A DNA stretch of 64,000 bases from Athripsodes cinereus (Eukaryota; Arthropoda; Insecta; Trichoptera; Leptoceridae). Every line of letters starts with the position of its first letter. The first letter of the stretch is position 1. Position numbers and translations under genes: made by a program. Below the pieces are notes generated by a model that did not search any database, was not told the DNA's origin, and saw nothing but the letters and a program-made list of their open reading frames with translations. The stretch spans positions 5,332,001 through 5,396,000 of the forward strand of contig OX388318.1 of the NCBI GenBank assembly GCA_947579605.1, written 5' to 3'. Shown piece after piece: positions 21,996-35,260 of the stretch.

Positions 21996-23594
21996 GGATG
22001 ATGCGGAGACTACTTCGACGCTAGCCTGATGATGAGAGCGGTAGCTATTGAATGCCGTAATTAATAAAAGTCACTGTGGAAGAACAAAACATAAGTGTTT
22101 TATTTTTATTAAGTTACATGAATTATTCTAATATAATCTAATATAATCTACTATATGTCTTAATAGAGTCACGCAGGTTTGGCAATAATTATAATCTAAA
22201 AGTTTGGAATAAAAGTTGAGTTAAATAAACTTGATGTTTTTTTTATACTTAATAGTAATTACCCATTATTGTAACAATGTTATTACTAGAAAAGCGATCG
22301 ATCAGGTTGGCAGGATACAGATTATGGTAATGTGATAATATCTTATTATGTAAAGTTGTACATAAGTGGTTTCCTATATATAATAATTGATACAAGACTT
22401 TTCCTCATGTAATCCTAAGTGGTATTTTTAGCAGAATTGTGTGTCAAACATTATTTGCCGTACTTTTTTTATTTTATTATAATCATAAAAACCAAACTAG
22501 GGTTTGAATCCCAGTTTGTGCTGATTTGAGAATATATAAGAAAATTGATAGATTATAAAAATATATTAATAGATTCTTTCTGAAACGAGTCATTTGGCCA
22601 TCTCACCTGTCTTTCTTTTTTCATGCATTATTATTTCTTGTTCAACCTTAAATTCACAAAAAAGGTGAGCGCCAAAATAACCATTACTTAACAGGTATAA
22701 ATAAATTAACTAATCGTTTATTCGCCCACTCGATACATATAAAATATTCCTTTCGTGTAAAAGAAACACAAGGTAAATTTACAATACAGACAGGAAGGTA
22801 AAAAATAAAAGCAAAAAAATACTAAAATATTATAGATAAAAGTCAAAAAGACAATAAGTTATATAAGACACAATAATGTATTACATAACATATTATGTCA
22901 GTATAACACAAAACGTCGTTTTTGTATTGTTATAACCTGTTAGATTTTGTTGTGGATAATAACTGTCGGTGATTACATTAAATATTAAATTATAAAACAA
23001 CTATGAAATTCTGTGGAAATAAACGTGCATTAAATGATATTGACTACATATCTCAGTTCATATTATATTTTCATTCACAGATAAAGTCATTCATGACTTG
23101 TTATAATACAAAAACTATAGTTGAAATAATTGAGGGAATGAAAGCTAAGGAGTGTTATCTTAATCGTACATTGTCTACCTACACAACATCTCTACATATC
23201 TCTTACTGTAAAGAAACGTATTGTTGTAATATGAAGGTAAGTATGATCACATATATTTGTACGGCACCTGACGTCTACCAATACAAATATCGCTAGAGTA
23301 TAAAATTTTCATTTAACACGGAATAATAATAACGTTGAACAAATAATATAGAATTGTTTTTATGGTGATGTCGCATTACACACCTGCGACTAGCTCAAAT
23401 CATAGATAAACTTTTACGTGTAGGTATATATACATAGGTGTACGTTGTAGTTAGTGGATACGCATGTGAGATAACATGGTACCTGCCGGGCTTATTATTA
23501 TTGTATGTAAATATTGAAAATAAATTGTATTGTGTGTACACGGAACAAGATCATTGCGTAGGTATTATATTTTGATAAAATTAGTAAAACTTAC

Positions 23595-23637
23595 TTCATT
23601 TGTTTAACTATCGTACTCTTGCCCGATTCACCAGCAC
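23595..23637 (-). CDS. Galphao: G protein alpha-o subunit, coding exon 2
   Basis: The minus strand has TTGTTTCAG followed by a 43-nt exon and GTAAGT. With the last G of exon 1 it reads G-AGESGKSTIVKQM-K(AA), residues 40-54: the phosphate-binding P-loop GAGESGKS and helix 1 of a heterotrimeric G-alpha. Forty-three nucleotides is the conserved length of this exon in animal G-alpha-i/o genes, and both splice phases fit (1 in, 2 out). In the protein, the P-loop lysine and serine bind nucleotide phosphates and magnesium. On exon 2 alone it could be any G-alpha; exon 1 identifies it as alpha-o. It is too short to appear as an open frame. Confidence 0.95.
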
Positions 23638-24404
23638 CTGAAACAATAAAAATAATCAACAGGTTAATAAATATCATTACAAAACACATTACTTCTACGC
23701 GGCGAATTGTGTTAAAATATTATTATTATTGAAGAAACAGCAAGATAACATAACAATGTAAACATTCTGTAATTATTTATACAGAAAGTACAAATGATTA
23801 CTACTCGGAATAACGGGGTTATGAACGATAAATAAGACACAAGAGCCTCTACCAAATAGTCCATTTTCACGGACATAAGATGGCAATAAAAAAGATTTTT
23901 AGATCCTTGATTAAACAATTTGGTATAACGAGCACGATAAAGCTTCTCAAACATTGTAGAATAACTATTAGAGAGAGGGAGAGAGAGACCTAACTAAATA
24001 TTCATTAGTCACTCTTGAAATGTAGGTAATTCAAAGACTACAATCGTTAATTATCATTCCCATAAATTTAATCTAGGAAATTAAATCTTATGTACGCCTA
24101 TTTTTCAAATTATGGCAACGCGCCAATTGGAATGAATAATCTATTAGCAAAGCTATAAATTATTTTGATTTCAAAAATGAAATGAAATAAAATACTTATC
24201 GTTTAGTGATTAATCAGATACATAATATTATATTCGGACAATTGTTTTAAGAGGGTAGCGTTATTGCACAATTTATTTAATATTGATAGGTATAACCAAC
24301 CCACAAAATAATATCAAGAACAGTTTAAATAAACTTAAGCCTAAGTCCTCATCTGGCCCAGATAATACCATCTAGAATTCCGCGACACACATACTTATAC
24401 CCCC

Positions 24405-24660
24405 CCCCGTCACTAATTTCCGAACTGATATAAGAATTTAAAATATTTCAAAAGCTCTTCGGTTTTCTTACGGAATATTTTCTCACAGTATCTTTTTCTA
24501 CAATGTAACACGGGTATTCGTACCGACGATTGTTTATGTCAATAATACCGGATACTAATGGTACCTATGTGTTTACATTTCTACACCCCCTCCTTGTATT
24601 TTCAAAATGGTATAGGAATTTTAAGTATCCGGTACTTTTACCGAATATCCAATAAACAAA
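24405..24660 (-). repeat. Two degenerate hAT-A pieces
   Basis: Minus-strand homology to the hAT-A middle occurs twice: 24410-24520 (AGCTCTTCGGTTTTCTTACG, TTTTTCTACAATGTAAC) and 24595-24655 (AAATGGTATAGGAATTTTAA, CCGGTACTTTTACCGAAT). Termini are missing. Confidence 0.6.
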
Positions 24661-25049
24661 TAATCACATTTTAGTTCTCGATTCTCTATGAATGTTTCCT
24701 TATCATAACAGAATATCACAAAAATATTTCAAGCGAAAGATTGCTTTCACAAATAATGTACATTATTAGTATTCAGTATAGTCGCAAATAAAATATACCT
24801 GTGACCTGTGACTCATTTCTTTCAATAATCATAGGAAAATTATTAAATTACGATGCCTTACATCAGGAACCTGAAACCCCACTAGTGTTATAATATAAGT
24901 ATATATTATATACTTCATGAACCGATTACAGTTAAGTATTTACTTTTAAATCCGATAAGCTAAGCATATTTGTGTTAAACACAAGGCATTATAGATATCT
25001 TGGAAGGAAAATACTATAAACATTATTTACGTAATACCATAAACGAGTG

Positions 25050-25715
25050 CGAATAATAGTTATTAAATACAAAATATTATTTGGTAATAACAGCTATTTT
25101 GAAAAAACAAACATAACGGAAAGGCAAAAATCACTACGGTCTGCTAACACAGAGTCTGTCAATAGACTTGTGGTGCCGCGTAGGGGTGGTCTAGCCAACT
25201 ATGTTGACCGTGCCTTCTGTGTGGCTGGTCCGTTGCTGTGGAACAAAATTCCCTATGATTTGCGAACTCTGGAGGGTGTGGAGGTGTTCAAGACGAGGTT
25301 AAAAACACTATTGTTCAGAAGGTGTTATGATTCTTGAATGGGCCCTTGCGGTGGTTTTTCCACAAAACGGCGCATCTTAAATAAGTTGTCTAGTTATTAT
25401 TAGTACAATTTACATTTCATGTGTACTTTTACCTGACATATTTTTTTGGTTTCCATAATTTACATTTATTAGAGAAGATATATAGACTGCATAAATGTGT
25501 ATGCATGTATGTAGTCGCACTGGTGGGTGATTTACGTTATTGTCTAATTGTAATATTAACATCACTTTCTCAAATTTCTCATATATTTTAGTTTTGTTAT
25601 ACCTTTTGTGCTATTTATTTGTTTTGTATTTAAATATTAAATTGTATAGGTTGTAAAGTAATAATATTGTAATTTAAGAGGCAACAACCGTTTATTGTTC
25701 AATGAATAAATAAAT
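25050..25715 (+). mobile_element. LINE 3' end with RT C-terminus
   Basis: The frame to 25337 encodes a C-terminal RT segment: RLVVPRRGGLANYVDRAFCV, then AGPLLWNKIPYDLRTLEGVE, and FKTRLKTLLFRRCYDS plus stop. The pattern 'DRAFxVAGPxLWNxLPxxLR...FKxxLKxxLF' is typical of the end of insect CR1/jockey-like LINEs. A 3' UTR follows (TCCACAAAACGGCGCATC, TTGTCTAGTTATTATTAG), ending near AATGAATAAATAAATAGG. 5'-truncated. Confidence 0.75.
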
Positions 25716-26747
25716 AGGTAACTTAGTTTTCGGATAATCAGATAATCCTACAATGTAATAGGTATACAGTACCTACATATTATATCGTTACTAAGTTAGT
25801 GCGGTAATTCTTTCATGTTGGAAATACAAATTAGAATTAAATATTGAAATGAAAGAACTCACAATGTTTTCATTATTACATGCACAATATCTACATTATA
25901 TTTTTATATAAATTTTGTTATTACTTATTGTATGTTTAATCTATAAGAATCGGATTGTGCCACAAATAATAATTATGTAACATGTAGGTATAGCTATCGA
26001 GTGAGTTAAGTATTGCAGTATAAAATCGCCTGCACTTTTGTCTGAGTAAGCTACCACAGGGTTTAATAAAACAAACTTAAAGTTTGTGTTGCAAACCATC
26101 GTAACTAACTCTTATCGTGTACAATATTGTAGTTTAAAATATTATATGAATGTAGGTACATAAATATGTATTGGTTTGTTAACAACATTATTAGGTCAGT
26201 TAGCTGAATTGGTTATGTAAGAAAGCTCTTGTGGTACCTATTTAATATTGGCTGAAATGGCTTCATCGCTATATAATACATCTTATATGAGTTTAAAAAA
26301 TGCGAGAAGTAGTAGAACTAGAATAGCGTAAAGAAATGTCACGGTTATATTTACATTTCGTCAAGGTTTTCAATAACCTTTCAGGTGTAATACAATTTAA
26401 TGATTTTATTATGTGATTTGAAAGGTATCACAATACAGCGATAAATTTCCCTGTCTCATGCTTACAAAATACAAAAAAGTAATAAAATACAGAGCTCACA
26501 CGAAAAGAGCTTAAAACTAAAAAAAAGTCTATATGCTAATGCGAAACTTTGAAAGGGTCGAGTAGAAATAGATAGTGAAGGAACAACAATAATAATAATA
26601 TGCTAATCGTATAACGACACTGGAGTATGCTGATGAACATTTGCATACAGTGACTTCCGATAACAAGAGACACTGTATCTGGATGCTATGCTGCTACAAC
26701 GTAACATACCTATGATAAAATATTTTTGCAGTAGACTATACAGAATG

Positions 26748-26940
26748 TGCATAGAAAAAACAAGTCAATTTCATTCTCGCAATCAAATAATTTTAACAGT
26801 CTCAAACAATTCAAGAGAATAGTTTCTTGAGTTGCGAGTATTTCCTTAAATTAAGAAAATCATTTCTTTTCAATAAAATAAATAAATTTCTCACTTAAAT
26901 AAATATTGGTTTCTGATTTCAAAAGATTTTTTTCGTGCCG
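26748..26940 (+). repeat. Interspersed repeat, CAATTCAAGAGAATA family
   Basis: It runs from TGCATAGAAAAAAC to TTTTTTTCGTGCC, so the ends are roughly inverted. Its middle, CAATTCAAGAGAATAGTTTC, matches the minus strand of 41165-41370. It is probably a MITE; no target duplication was recognised. Confidence 0.5.
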
Positions 26941-29900
26941 ATTAATATGAATATCTTGGATTATGAAAAACACATAATTTTGAAAGTAAAAATAGCGTGG
27001 TCAGTAACAAATCTAATACACAGGAACGATATAAAAAATTTAAACAATATCAAAACACAAAGATAGATTATCTAAATTAATTTACAATTGAAACTTAAAA
27101 AAATAAAATTCAATCCTATAGACTCAAAAGCCTCACCCATACTCATATTAAAATCTACAACGGTGACTTTTATCGTATTTTGTTACATTTAAGCGGAACT
27201 CATATGACATTCACTTGTAAATAATTATAGGTAATATAATGCTATTATATAGATTACATTTCTAATTCCTTAAATTTTATGGAAAATTAAGATTGTGCTC
27301 GTTAAATAAAAGCATGACACCCCAAGATATTGTTTCTTCCACTATGATTTATTTTCACCATGTTCTCGCCTTGTTTGCATCGGATGAAATATTTAATTAT
27401 TTATAAATAAATATGGATGAACATAATTCATTCACCCAAGTAAGTAGGTACCTACGTATATTATCAGTCAATTAGCTAACTACTTATATTTGACAACTTT
27501 CGCTTCACCGGGGACCAAATTACGCTAAATAATAACCAAACAATTTGATATGAACATAGATATAGAACATATTGAAATATACCTACCTATGCAAAAATGT
27601 TTGTCGAAATAAATAGAATATACGACAATAACTCTAATGTTCAGTTCATTTACGAGCCATAGTTGACGCTTTTAACATTACTATTGACTATTGTGTTTCA
27701 CACGAGATAGGCGTGTTTGAAAAAAGGTGTGAACCGTATATTTATTTGATATATAATTACAGGGATATTTCTACTAAAGCAGATAATGTCCTAACGATGT
27801 GCATATATATCTAATCATATAACACTCTTTAATCTACTTCTACTCATAGATTATTATTTGTTTTTCATAGGTATATATTATCGTGCGCATTCAAGGTAGT
27901 TAGTTTTGCAGGCAACATAGTCTTTTAGAATGTTCATTATCATTTTATGGAAATATAATAGACAGCACGAGTGAGTCAGTCTTCTAATTAACCTTAGAGA
28001 TCTGCCGAAATTTATGTAAACCAAAAATAACAATAAATAAGAAACATAAATACGATGTACTACATATTGTAATTAAGACAGCACATGAAAAGTTAATTAA
28101 TTTATTCATGTTAACTACATATTACACAATTTAATCGAATTATATACGCGTGTGGTCTACACTCTACTGTGGCGTTACTTGGAGCGTACAAACCTTTGTT
28201 TGATTTACGGTAATTATTGATACTTAATTTCCCATATATTCAAAGGCAATTTATTGTCGTCTGCGGGACATAGATATTATTGAGCAGGTACTTACACATA
28301 CATCACACCACATAATTATATTATGCGTGAATAACTGGTCGTTTACACAACACACTGACCAATACTTCTTGCTTTGTAGGTAAGACAATAGAGGTAAATA
28401 AAAAGGAAGAACAATGTAACCAAATATTTGATGAACATTTTATAGCCTACTTATTATATTATATTGAAATAGGTATATACATTTTTGATATTTGATAAAA
28501 ACTATCGATTAAGTAACAACTGAAATAGATATTGAAAAAATACTATTCAACATATGCAATTGATAAGCTCTTTTTTAAACGTGTGATAAATATTGATAAT
28601 TTGTGATTTTCTAATCAAAAGCAATTAGATAAAAGTTGTACAACAAACAACACAAGCGCCGCATGTCCTAGGCAGTTTGTATCATACGGAGTGTGAGCTA
28701 AACCAATTTCCATATGAAAATTTTCACATGAATTACATGGAAAACAGTAATTTGGACCACACCTATGCATCGCATTGTTAGTTCGAGGTCGATATTAATT
28801 AATTATTACCACTTAAAATAACATATTTCCTACATATATTACGATAATATGTATGTTAGATATCTACAAAGCAACACACCAACATAATTATATAAAATAA
28901 CAATTTATGATTGAGTAAATGAAGAATGGTTAATTAGCAAAAATAGAGTAGGTACGTAGGAAGGTAGATGATTAAATTTATAAAAAGAAAAATACATTAG
29001 ATTAATAAATTGCCGTATTCTAAATTATAAACATATCTAGGTATATAGATGGAGTTACAGGTATGAATGATAAAAGATTTTGAAGATATCGCGAATACAT
29101 TGAGTACAAAATCAAAGGAAAGTGTAACTTGAACTTGAACTATATGTGACATGGGAGGCCAATTAAAATACTGATCTTCTTGTTTCCGTACATTGTATTG
29201 AGGATGTTTATATACTTTAAATTACATTACAGTATATAGGAATGTGTAGGAGTAAGAGTAGGATCCTGTAACGTTGTTTAATTAAAATAAAGAAGGTGAT
29301 GAATAATATTTGGATGTTTGCCAGTCATTACGATATTTCAAGCCATGCATGGTTCAAATAATTTTACATTTCCAACACTAAAGTGTAATTTTCCTCTCGC
29401 CCGACTTTGAATTAACTTTTCTATTGCCCACCTACCTTGTACAATATACTATATATGTATATATTTTGACGAGTCTATTTAGTATCTGAATCATTTCAAA
29501 GAACAATAATTACAGAAAATATAAAGGAATGAAAATATTACATCAAGATTTTCATTGAGGTATGCACGTACGTACATTTATTTGAAACAATGTTTTCACC
29601 AACTTTTGGAGATGTTTTAATCAATAAATTATTACACTGGAAATAAACTAGAATGTTTAAAATAAAAAAAAAATATGTGAAGTTCTTTAATCGTGTATTC
29701 CATTAAACATTTTTTTCGGGTGAAGTCTCCTCCGTTCACAGAGATTTTACATAAAATAAGTCGCCCTTTACCACGTATTATATTAATATTCCCAATGTCT
29801 GATATCGTCGTTACCGGAAGACTCTAGTATAAAAAAGGGTGATAAGTATATGATTTAAGAATATAAAATTACTATTGACCTTAGATTTTGGATTGCAACC

Positions 29901-30510
29901 CATAATATATGGAAGAAATAAATAATTGGCAGTAATAAACAATACAAATGTATTAATATATTATGATTGTTAAATTTGGTAAGTATAATGTGTATATTTG
30001 TGGGATGCTACGTGCACCGTTGATGGATACATTCAACACTTGTTACTAGAAATAGCAAGTATAATAATTAACAGACAATGTAGCTGTAGGTACTCTCTAC
30101 CTATAAATGATACATATTACAGATGGGATGTAGTATAAGTCGATTCATAATATTTACACAATAACACACAAAATACAATACAGTTTCTATGGATACTTAA
30201 ACCTTTAGAGTGGCCACATTGATAATGGTATATAATGACGTAAATATCCTCCATTATAATAAATTGACCTTTAAAATGTTATCAAAAGTTGCGACAAAGC
30301 TGGCGAACGAACTTAATATGTATAATAACATAATATGTTCTCAGTGCCATATAAATGTGGAAATAATTTATCAATAGAGTCAACTTATTGTTTTATTTTA
30401 TTTTTTTATTTTTACAATATTAAAGAATCAAACAGTCATAACATAATATGTTAACAATTAATACACTCAACATGTGGACCAGCGAAGATTCCACTCTTAC
30501 CAGAAATGTC

Positions 30511-30765
30511 TTAGTCTTGAGAAAAAAAGCAAAAGTTAGAATTTTCTAAAAAAGTCAAAGTAAATTTAAAAACAATAATAATACAATATTTAAAAATAAT
30601 ACAAAAATATAAAAGTAACAAATCCCAAAATACTAGAAATCAGTCTTTCAGTTTCATTAGTCTTGAGAAAAAAGTAAAAGTTAAAATTGTCTAAAAAGGT
30701 CAAAGTAAATTTAAAAACAATAATACAATATTTAAAAATAATTCAAAAATATAAAGTATAATTAT
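30511..30765. repeat. Tandem duplication, 146-bp period
   Basis: TTAGTCTTGAGAAAAAA starts at 30511 and again at 30657. The two units share most of their sequence through TAAATTTAAAAACAATAATA, with small indels. The second unit is incomplete. Confidence 0.75.
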
Positions 30766-33248
30766 ACCCTATTGTTGTTGTATATTTACTCCTTTCAGTG
30801 CCATTCAGTATCATACAAAATAAAATCAAAATTACAAAAGCTCTAAACGATATGTATAATTGTATACGCTACTTATATATACATCATAACCTGAAGCATG
30901 ACATAGATATATAATCCAGGTTTTGACGATATATTTCGGAAATATTTGTACACACACATTAATTAATAACTATGAAAAATAATTAAACAATAATAATATG
31001 AATAAAATGAAAATAGACTATGCATAGATATTACGAAGGTAAAAGAAAGTGTGAAGTAAAATAAAAACATATTTTCATTTTAACGAGAATTCAAAGCTAT
31101 GTTCTTTGTCGGCTTCTAAAAAGCAAAAAAGGTAATAAAAGCTTGTTTTTAAAACTTCGCTTTATAACCCACTCTCAAATATAAAAACATTTCGCTTTGA
31201 CTCTCATATGAAAAAGCACTGCAAATATTTTCCGAAGATAGAATATACCTTCTCAAATTATACCTACTATTGGTATAATTACAGTGTATCTATTTACAAA
31301 ATGTAATTAGTGTACACTGATAAATACAAAAAAAAAACGGGAAAAATACCCGAATAAGGGAAAAATGAACAAATTGATATCAATCGGATATTAATAATAA
31401 ATCGGACAACGAGCTTCTCAAGCTATTCGAGCGGAAGTGAGATACATATTTTCATAGTTTTTTTTTCAATAAATATAAAATACAACATCACGAAAGTCGT
31501 AGCAACACATGACAGACGTAGAGACAAACGAGGAATAACAGTTGTAATGATATTTTACGATCTTATCATTCCTATTATAGAGTGAGACGTGGGCGAAAAG
31601 TCATTGTTTCCCAGTTAGTACAAAAGATCATGATGGTACTTGACCCCACTAGAGATTAGGTAGAATGGTCGCTATAACATGTCATTATTAAACACAGGTA
31701 GCGTACAGCCACCGAGAGTGATTATTATATTTATCTATCTGCTTAGAGATTATTGTTATGGATCTCCTACGCACTGAACGTGTATATCAGCTATCTACTC
31801 ACTGAACTGACTAAACTAACGACTTGTAGGAGCTACGAGTGATACATTATACATAGATAATGTAAATACACGAATGGTTATCATTCACATTGATAGTATT
31901 GTATTATTTTCATTGTAATCTGCTTGAGGTTAGTTTTATGAATGAAGTATGTAATTTCATGACTTAAGTATAATATGTTAGTGGCATTACAGAGGCGTTG
32001 TATTGCCTACTTAATATACAATACAATGAATAAGCAAGTACCTACGTCTAAATAAATATAACAAGTATAAGATTAGATAGTAATATACGAACTAAAGTTA
32101 TAGCAAATCACCTCATCTAAATAAATTTGAATATAAAGCAAATTAACGACGATCACAGATGTGATAGCGCTTTCGATTTTCAAGAAATACTTCGAAATAC
32201 GAAGGCAATAATAACACGAAGACAAATCTTCAAAATTTAAAATGAATAAACTGCAAGTTCAAGATCTTATTAATAAGTAAGATAGTAACGTATGGGTATA
32301 TTACACAGTAGGTACACTACATGTATTCAGCAGTTAGAATACAGAAGTTACATTACCAAGGTAGTGGTTGATGGCCAGTGGCCAGTTAGTGATAAACATA
32401 AAATTTAATTACGAGATAGACTATAAAAACATAGTCTGGATGCACATCAAAATTTCCATTTGTAGATATTTGTATCACGCGATATAACAGCCCATAAAAC
32501 TAAGCGCCTGCGCAGTGCTTTAGCACACATGGCCGATGAGATATAAGTAGGTATTAAATAAATAACATCTATATTTTTTATTCTTATTTTACAATGTACA
32601 CAAATCCTGTAAATAGATCGGTAACATTAACATAGACCATACATTATATCATATACCAATAACTACAATAGTGCTCGTATAAACAATATTCTTAATTAAA
32701 TTTGTGTCAAGTGAATTAATTTCCAAGAATTTTTTTATAACATATTGCAAACCACATAAACAATATTGATTAAAAGAACTCTTATTTAAAGACATAAGCA
32801 AATTGCGAATAAAATTGGCTTAAACCTAAAATACTGATAATATTATATAATAAATATAGCTTAAAAAATTAATTACAATTTTCATTAGAAAAGAAGATTT
32901 CCGTAAGAGCATCCATAATGTGTCCTTACATCAGATGGTGTTTGTTTTATTTATACATATTTCCAGGTGGAGTAAAAGATCTTTAAATATTATATCAAAC
33001 ATGCAAACCGTGCACCCCCACTACTGCTTCTACATTGCATGCTTGGCGTCAGAATTCGTAAAAAACAATAAGTGTTTGACAAGACAGACGGAATACTGGA
33101 AGAACGGGTAGACTTATCTACAAGTTCTTTCCAAACATCCGTGAAAAATGAGAATTTACTTCTTGTCCCTCGACGTGGTAGGGTCGGAGCAGTCAGGTCT
33201 GATTTAGTGGTACTGGTAGACTTTGACAGAGTTTTTAATTGTCATTGC

Positions 33249-33302
33249 CTTACAGATGTAAGGATAAATAGGAGTAATTCGACTCCTGAAATATCCGAGA
33301 AA
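33249..33302 (-). repeat. Partial GGATATCTCAGGAG-family repeat
   Basis: GGATAAATAGGAGTAATTCG and ACTCCTGAAATATCCG correspond to 62318-62350. It lies inside an 87-codon open frame (33072-33335) with no recognisable product. Confidence 0.5.
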
Positions 33303-34005
33303 GAGGATATTTCAATAACAACTCAAGGAATATAATAATAAGTATAGGTGCGTATAACACGTGACGATATAATAATAATCTGTAACTGGGTACTAAGATT
33401 TAAACAAGTAGGTAATATCCATATCCATGTAGGTATGTATGTATAGCAATACTGAGTCACCACTGAGACTCCCATCATAATAAATAGATAATTCTACTAT
33501 GGGTGTTGTACATATTTATTAGTCATAAATAATATAAACAGAACGTCAAAGAATAAAAAGTGTATCGTAATAATTATAATGGATTTATAATTGTAGGTAG
33601 GTACATAATACTTTCACTTATTTTAGAGGCATTGACTATGTAACAATTACGAGACATTTTCAAATAAAATATTTAAAACTTGAATCACTATGTTTATTTG
33701 TTACATTAATTTAAATTACGCTATCGCGATTTCAGTGCACTTGCACCATTGACGAGCTTTACATAATACTTCTTGGACTATGCTTCTTGCGAAACTTGCT
33801 ATAAAATAGGCAGAATAGTAAATTTAATGGATGGTGAATCACTATTTTCCTATTTCCATGAAGTACCGAATCTACAGTGGAGTTTAGTATGGATATTCAA
33901 AAATAATTATCGTAGCCTGAATATAATTGCGCTGTGGTCTAGTTCGGTATGTTAATGTGAGTATATTATAAATTGTCTCGGTGCACACGCAGTAGAATTC
34001 CATAA

Positions 34006-34167
34006 TTATGTAATTTGAAACAAGTGTTTCTTTCTACTATTGATTATTAATTCCCAGAGAGACGTCTTTCGACTTATAAGATTGATAATGACCTTATAAG
34101 TCGAAAGACGTCTCTTTGGGAATTAATAATCAATAGTAGAAAGAAACACTTGTTTCAAATTACATAA
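34006..34167. repeat. Foldback element, 75-bp arms
   Basis: 34006-34080 and 34093-34167 are inverted repeats, nearly perfect (one G/T difference near 34056), separated by a 12-bp loop (ATTGATAATGAC). The core GAGACGTCTTTCGACTTATA is shared with 16260-16280 and 60740-60755. GTGAGTATATTA occurs at 33957-33968 and again at 34168-34179; this may be a duplication, but the left one is 37 bp away from the arm. Confidence 0.85.
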
Positions 34168-34780
34168 GTGAGTATATTATTTTATAAATTTATTTTGTCA
34201 AGTTTTTGTAAGGAATATTGTCCGTAATACTAAGCGAAGAAATCTGAATGACAAAAGCTGACTTTGTGTTGCATAACTTACTTGGGATAATTCATTCAGC
34301 CATTGACAATATATCAACACTTGAGTATGTCACCTCGAGGAGTGCATCAAGAAGCAAATAGGGATAAAACAAACACTCACACTCCACTCTCAAGCTGGTA
34401 AGAGTATCGAGCCGCACCGTGTGAAAGTACTAACAAGTATGTAGTTGTTGTATGTAGGTATATAATATCGCAAGTATTATTGTTATCAAGTGTTAAGGGT
34501 ATTATAAAAGGTATATCCTACTCGACATTGCACTACACATTACTACTGCGTAGTATAGAACACCCCGCATACACAAATTCAGTCAGATTCCTTTTATATT
34601 TAATAATTATTAGTGACTGTTATACAAAACATTAACACACTAATATAAGTTTTCACATCTTCCGAGAGAGCATAACATCATTCTATTATTCAATGAGATT
34701 GGATACCTGAAGTAGATTTTCCTCAAAGAAATATACCTAATTCCCAGAATACATTTCATAGAAACTTTGTAAAGCAGATG

Positions 34781-35260
34781 CTACGCGTATTCGAAATTCA
34801 CTTTGTCGTAATATAAGTAATAAAATATAATAAAAAATGTATAGTTATCCATAGACAATCTATAACAGATAACGACGATTGTTTCAATCATTTTCAACAA
34901 CGTTTGAACTACAATAACACAAAATAATTTGACGATGAAATTTCTAACAAACGCTTCGTATAAAAATATGTATAGACAACCATTGAAGCATTGAATATTT
35001 TGTGCCAAACTATAAGTAATAGGTACTCGTATAGGTATAGGTATGCAATCATCGATCTTATCATGTTTCACGGAAGAGGGGTCACAGGTTAGAAAGAATA
35101 AAAGTCTTAAATAAAGAATATTATGGTAAGTAGTTCCACAGTAAGGTGTAGATAAATATATACAATATGTAGGTGTAGGTATATTATGTGTGCAGAGGTC
35201 CCCTGCCTGGGACGGTAGCAATATGCTCCTTACTTTGTTAGTAAGTGAGGTGATGTACAA
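34781..35260 (-). other. Unassigned 159-codon open frame
   Basis: This is the longest frame in intron 1. It is rich in Tyr, Ile, Phe, Leu and Cys, as AT-rich non-coding DNA often is, with weakly hydrophobic runs (FCVIVVQTLL, YTFFIIFYYLYY). There are no motifs that I recognise and no supporting neighbours. It could be chance; I do not call it a gene. Confidence 0.12.

Larger units (their letters stand above)
1..23594 (-). other. G-alpha-o intron 2, 5' part (continues off-window)
   Basis: On the minus strand the intron starts with GTAAGTTTTACTAA right after exon 2. I found no exon 3 (expected to begin IIHE...) between 23594 and 1, so the intron should exceed 23.5 kb. It contains the composite transposons, MITEs, foldbacks and LINEs listed separately. 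Stretches 14979-15969, 18200-19499 and 21996-23594 hold no gene or clear repeat that I can recognise. Confidence 0.7.

Noticed and set aside
22495..22525. Possible tRNA gene (GGTTTGAATCCC, box B-like; similar at 36960)
   Set aside because: No box A at the right distance and no cloverleaf; at best a SINE trace.
23712..23954. 80-codon minus-strand ORF just upstream of exon 2
   Set aside because: No G-alpha similarity, not in phase with a splice signal, and composition is that of intron DNA.
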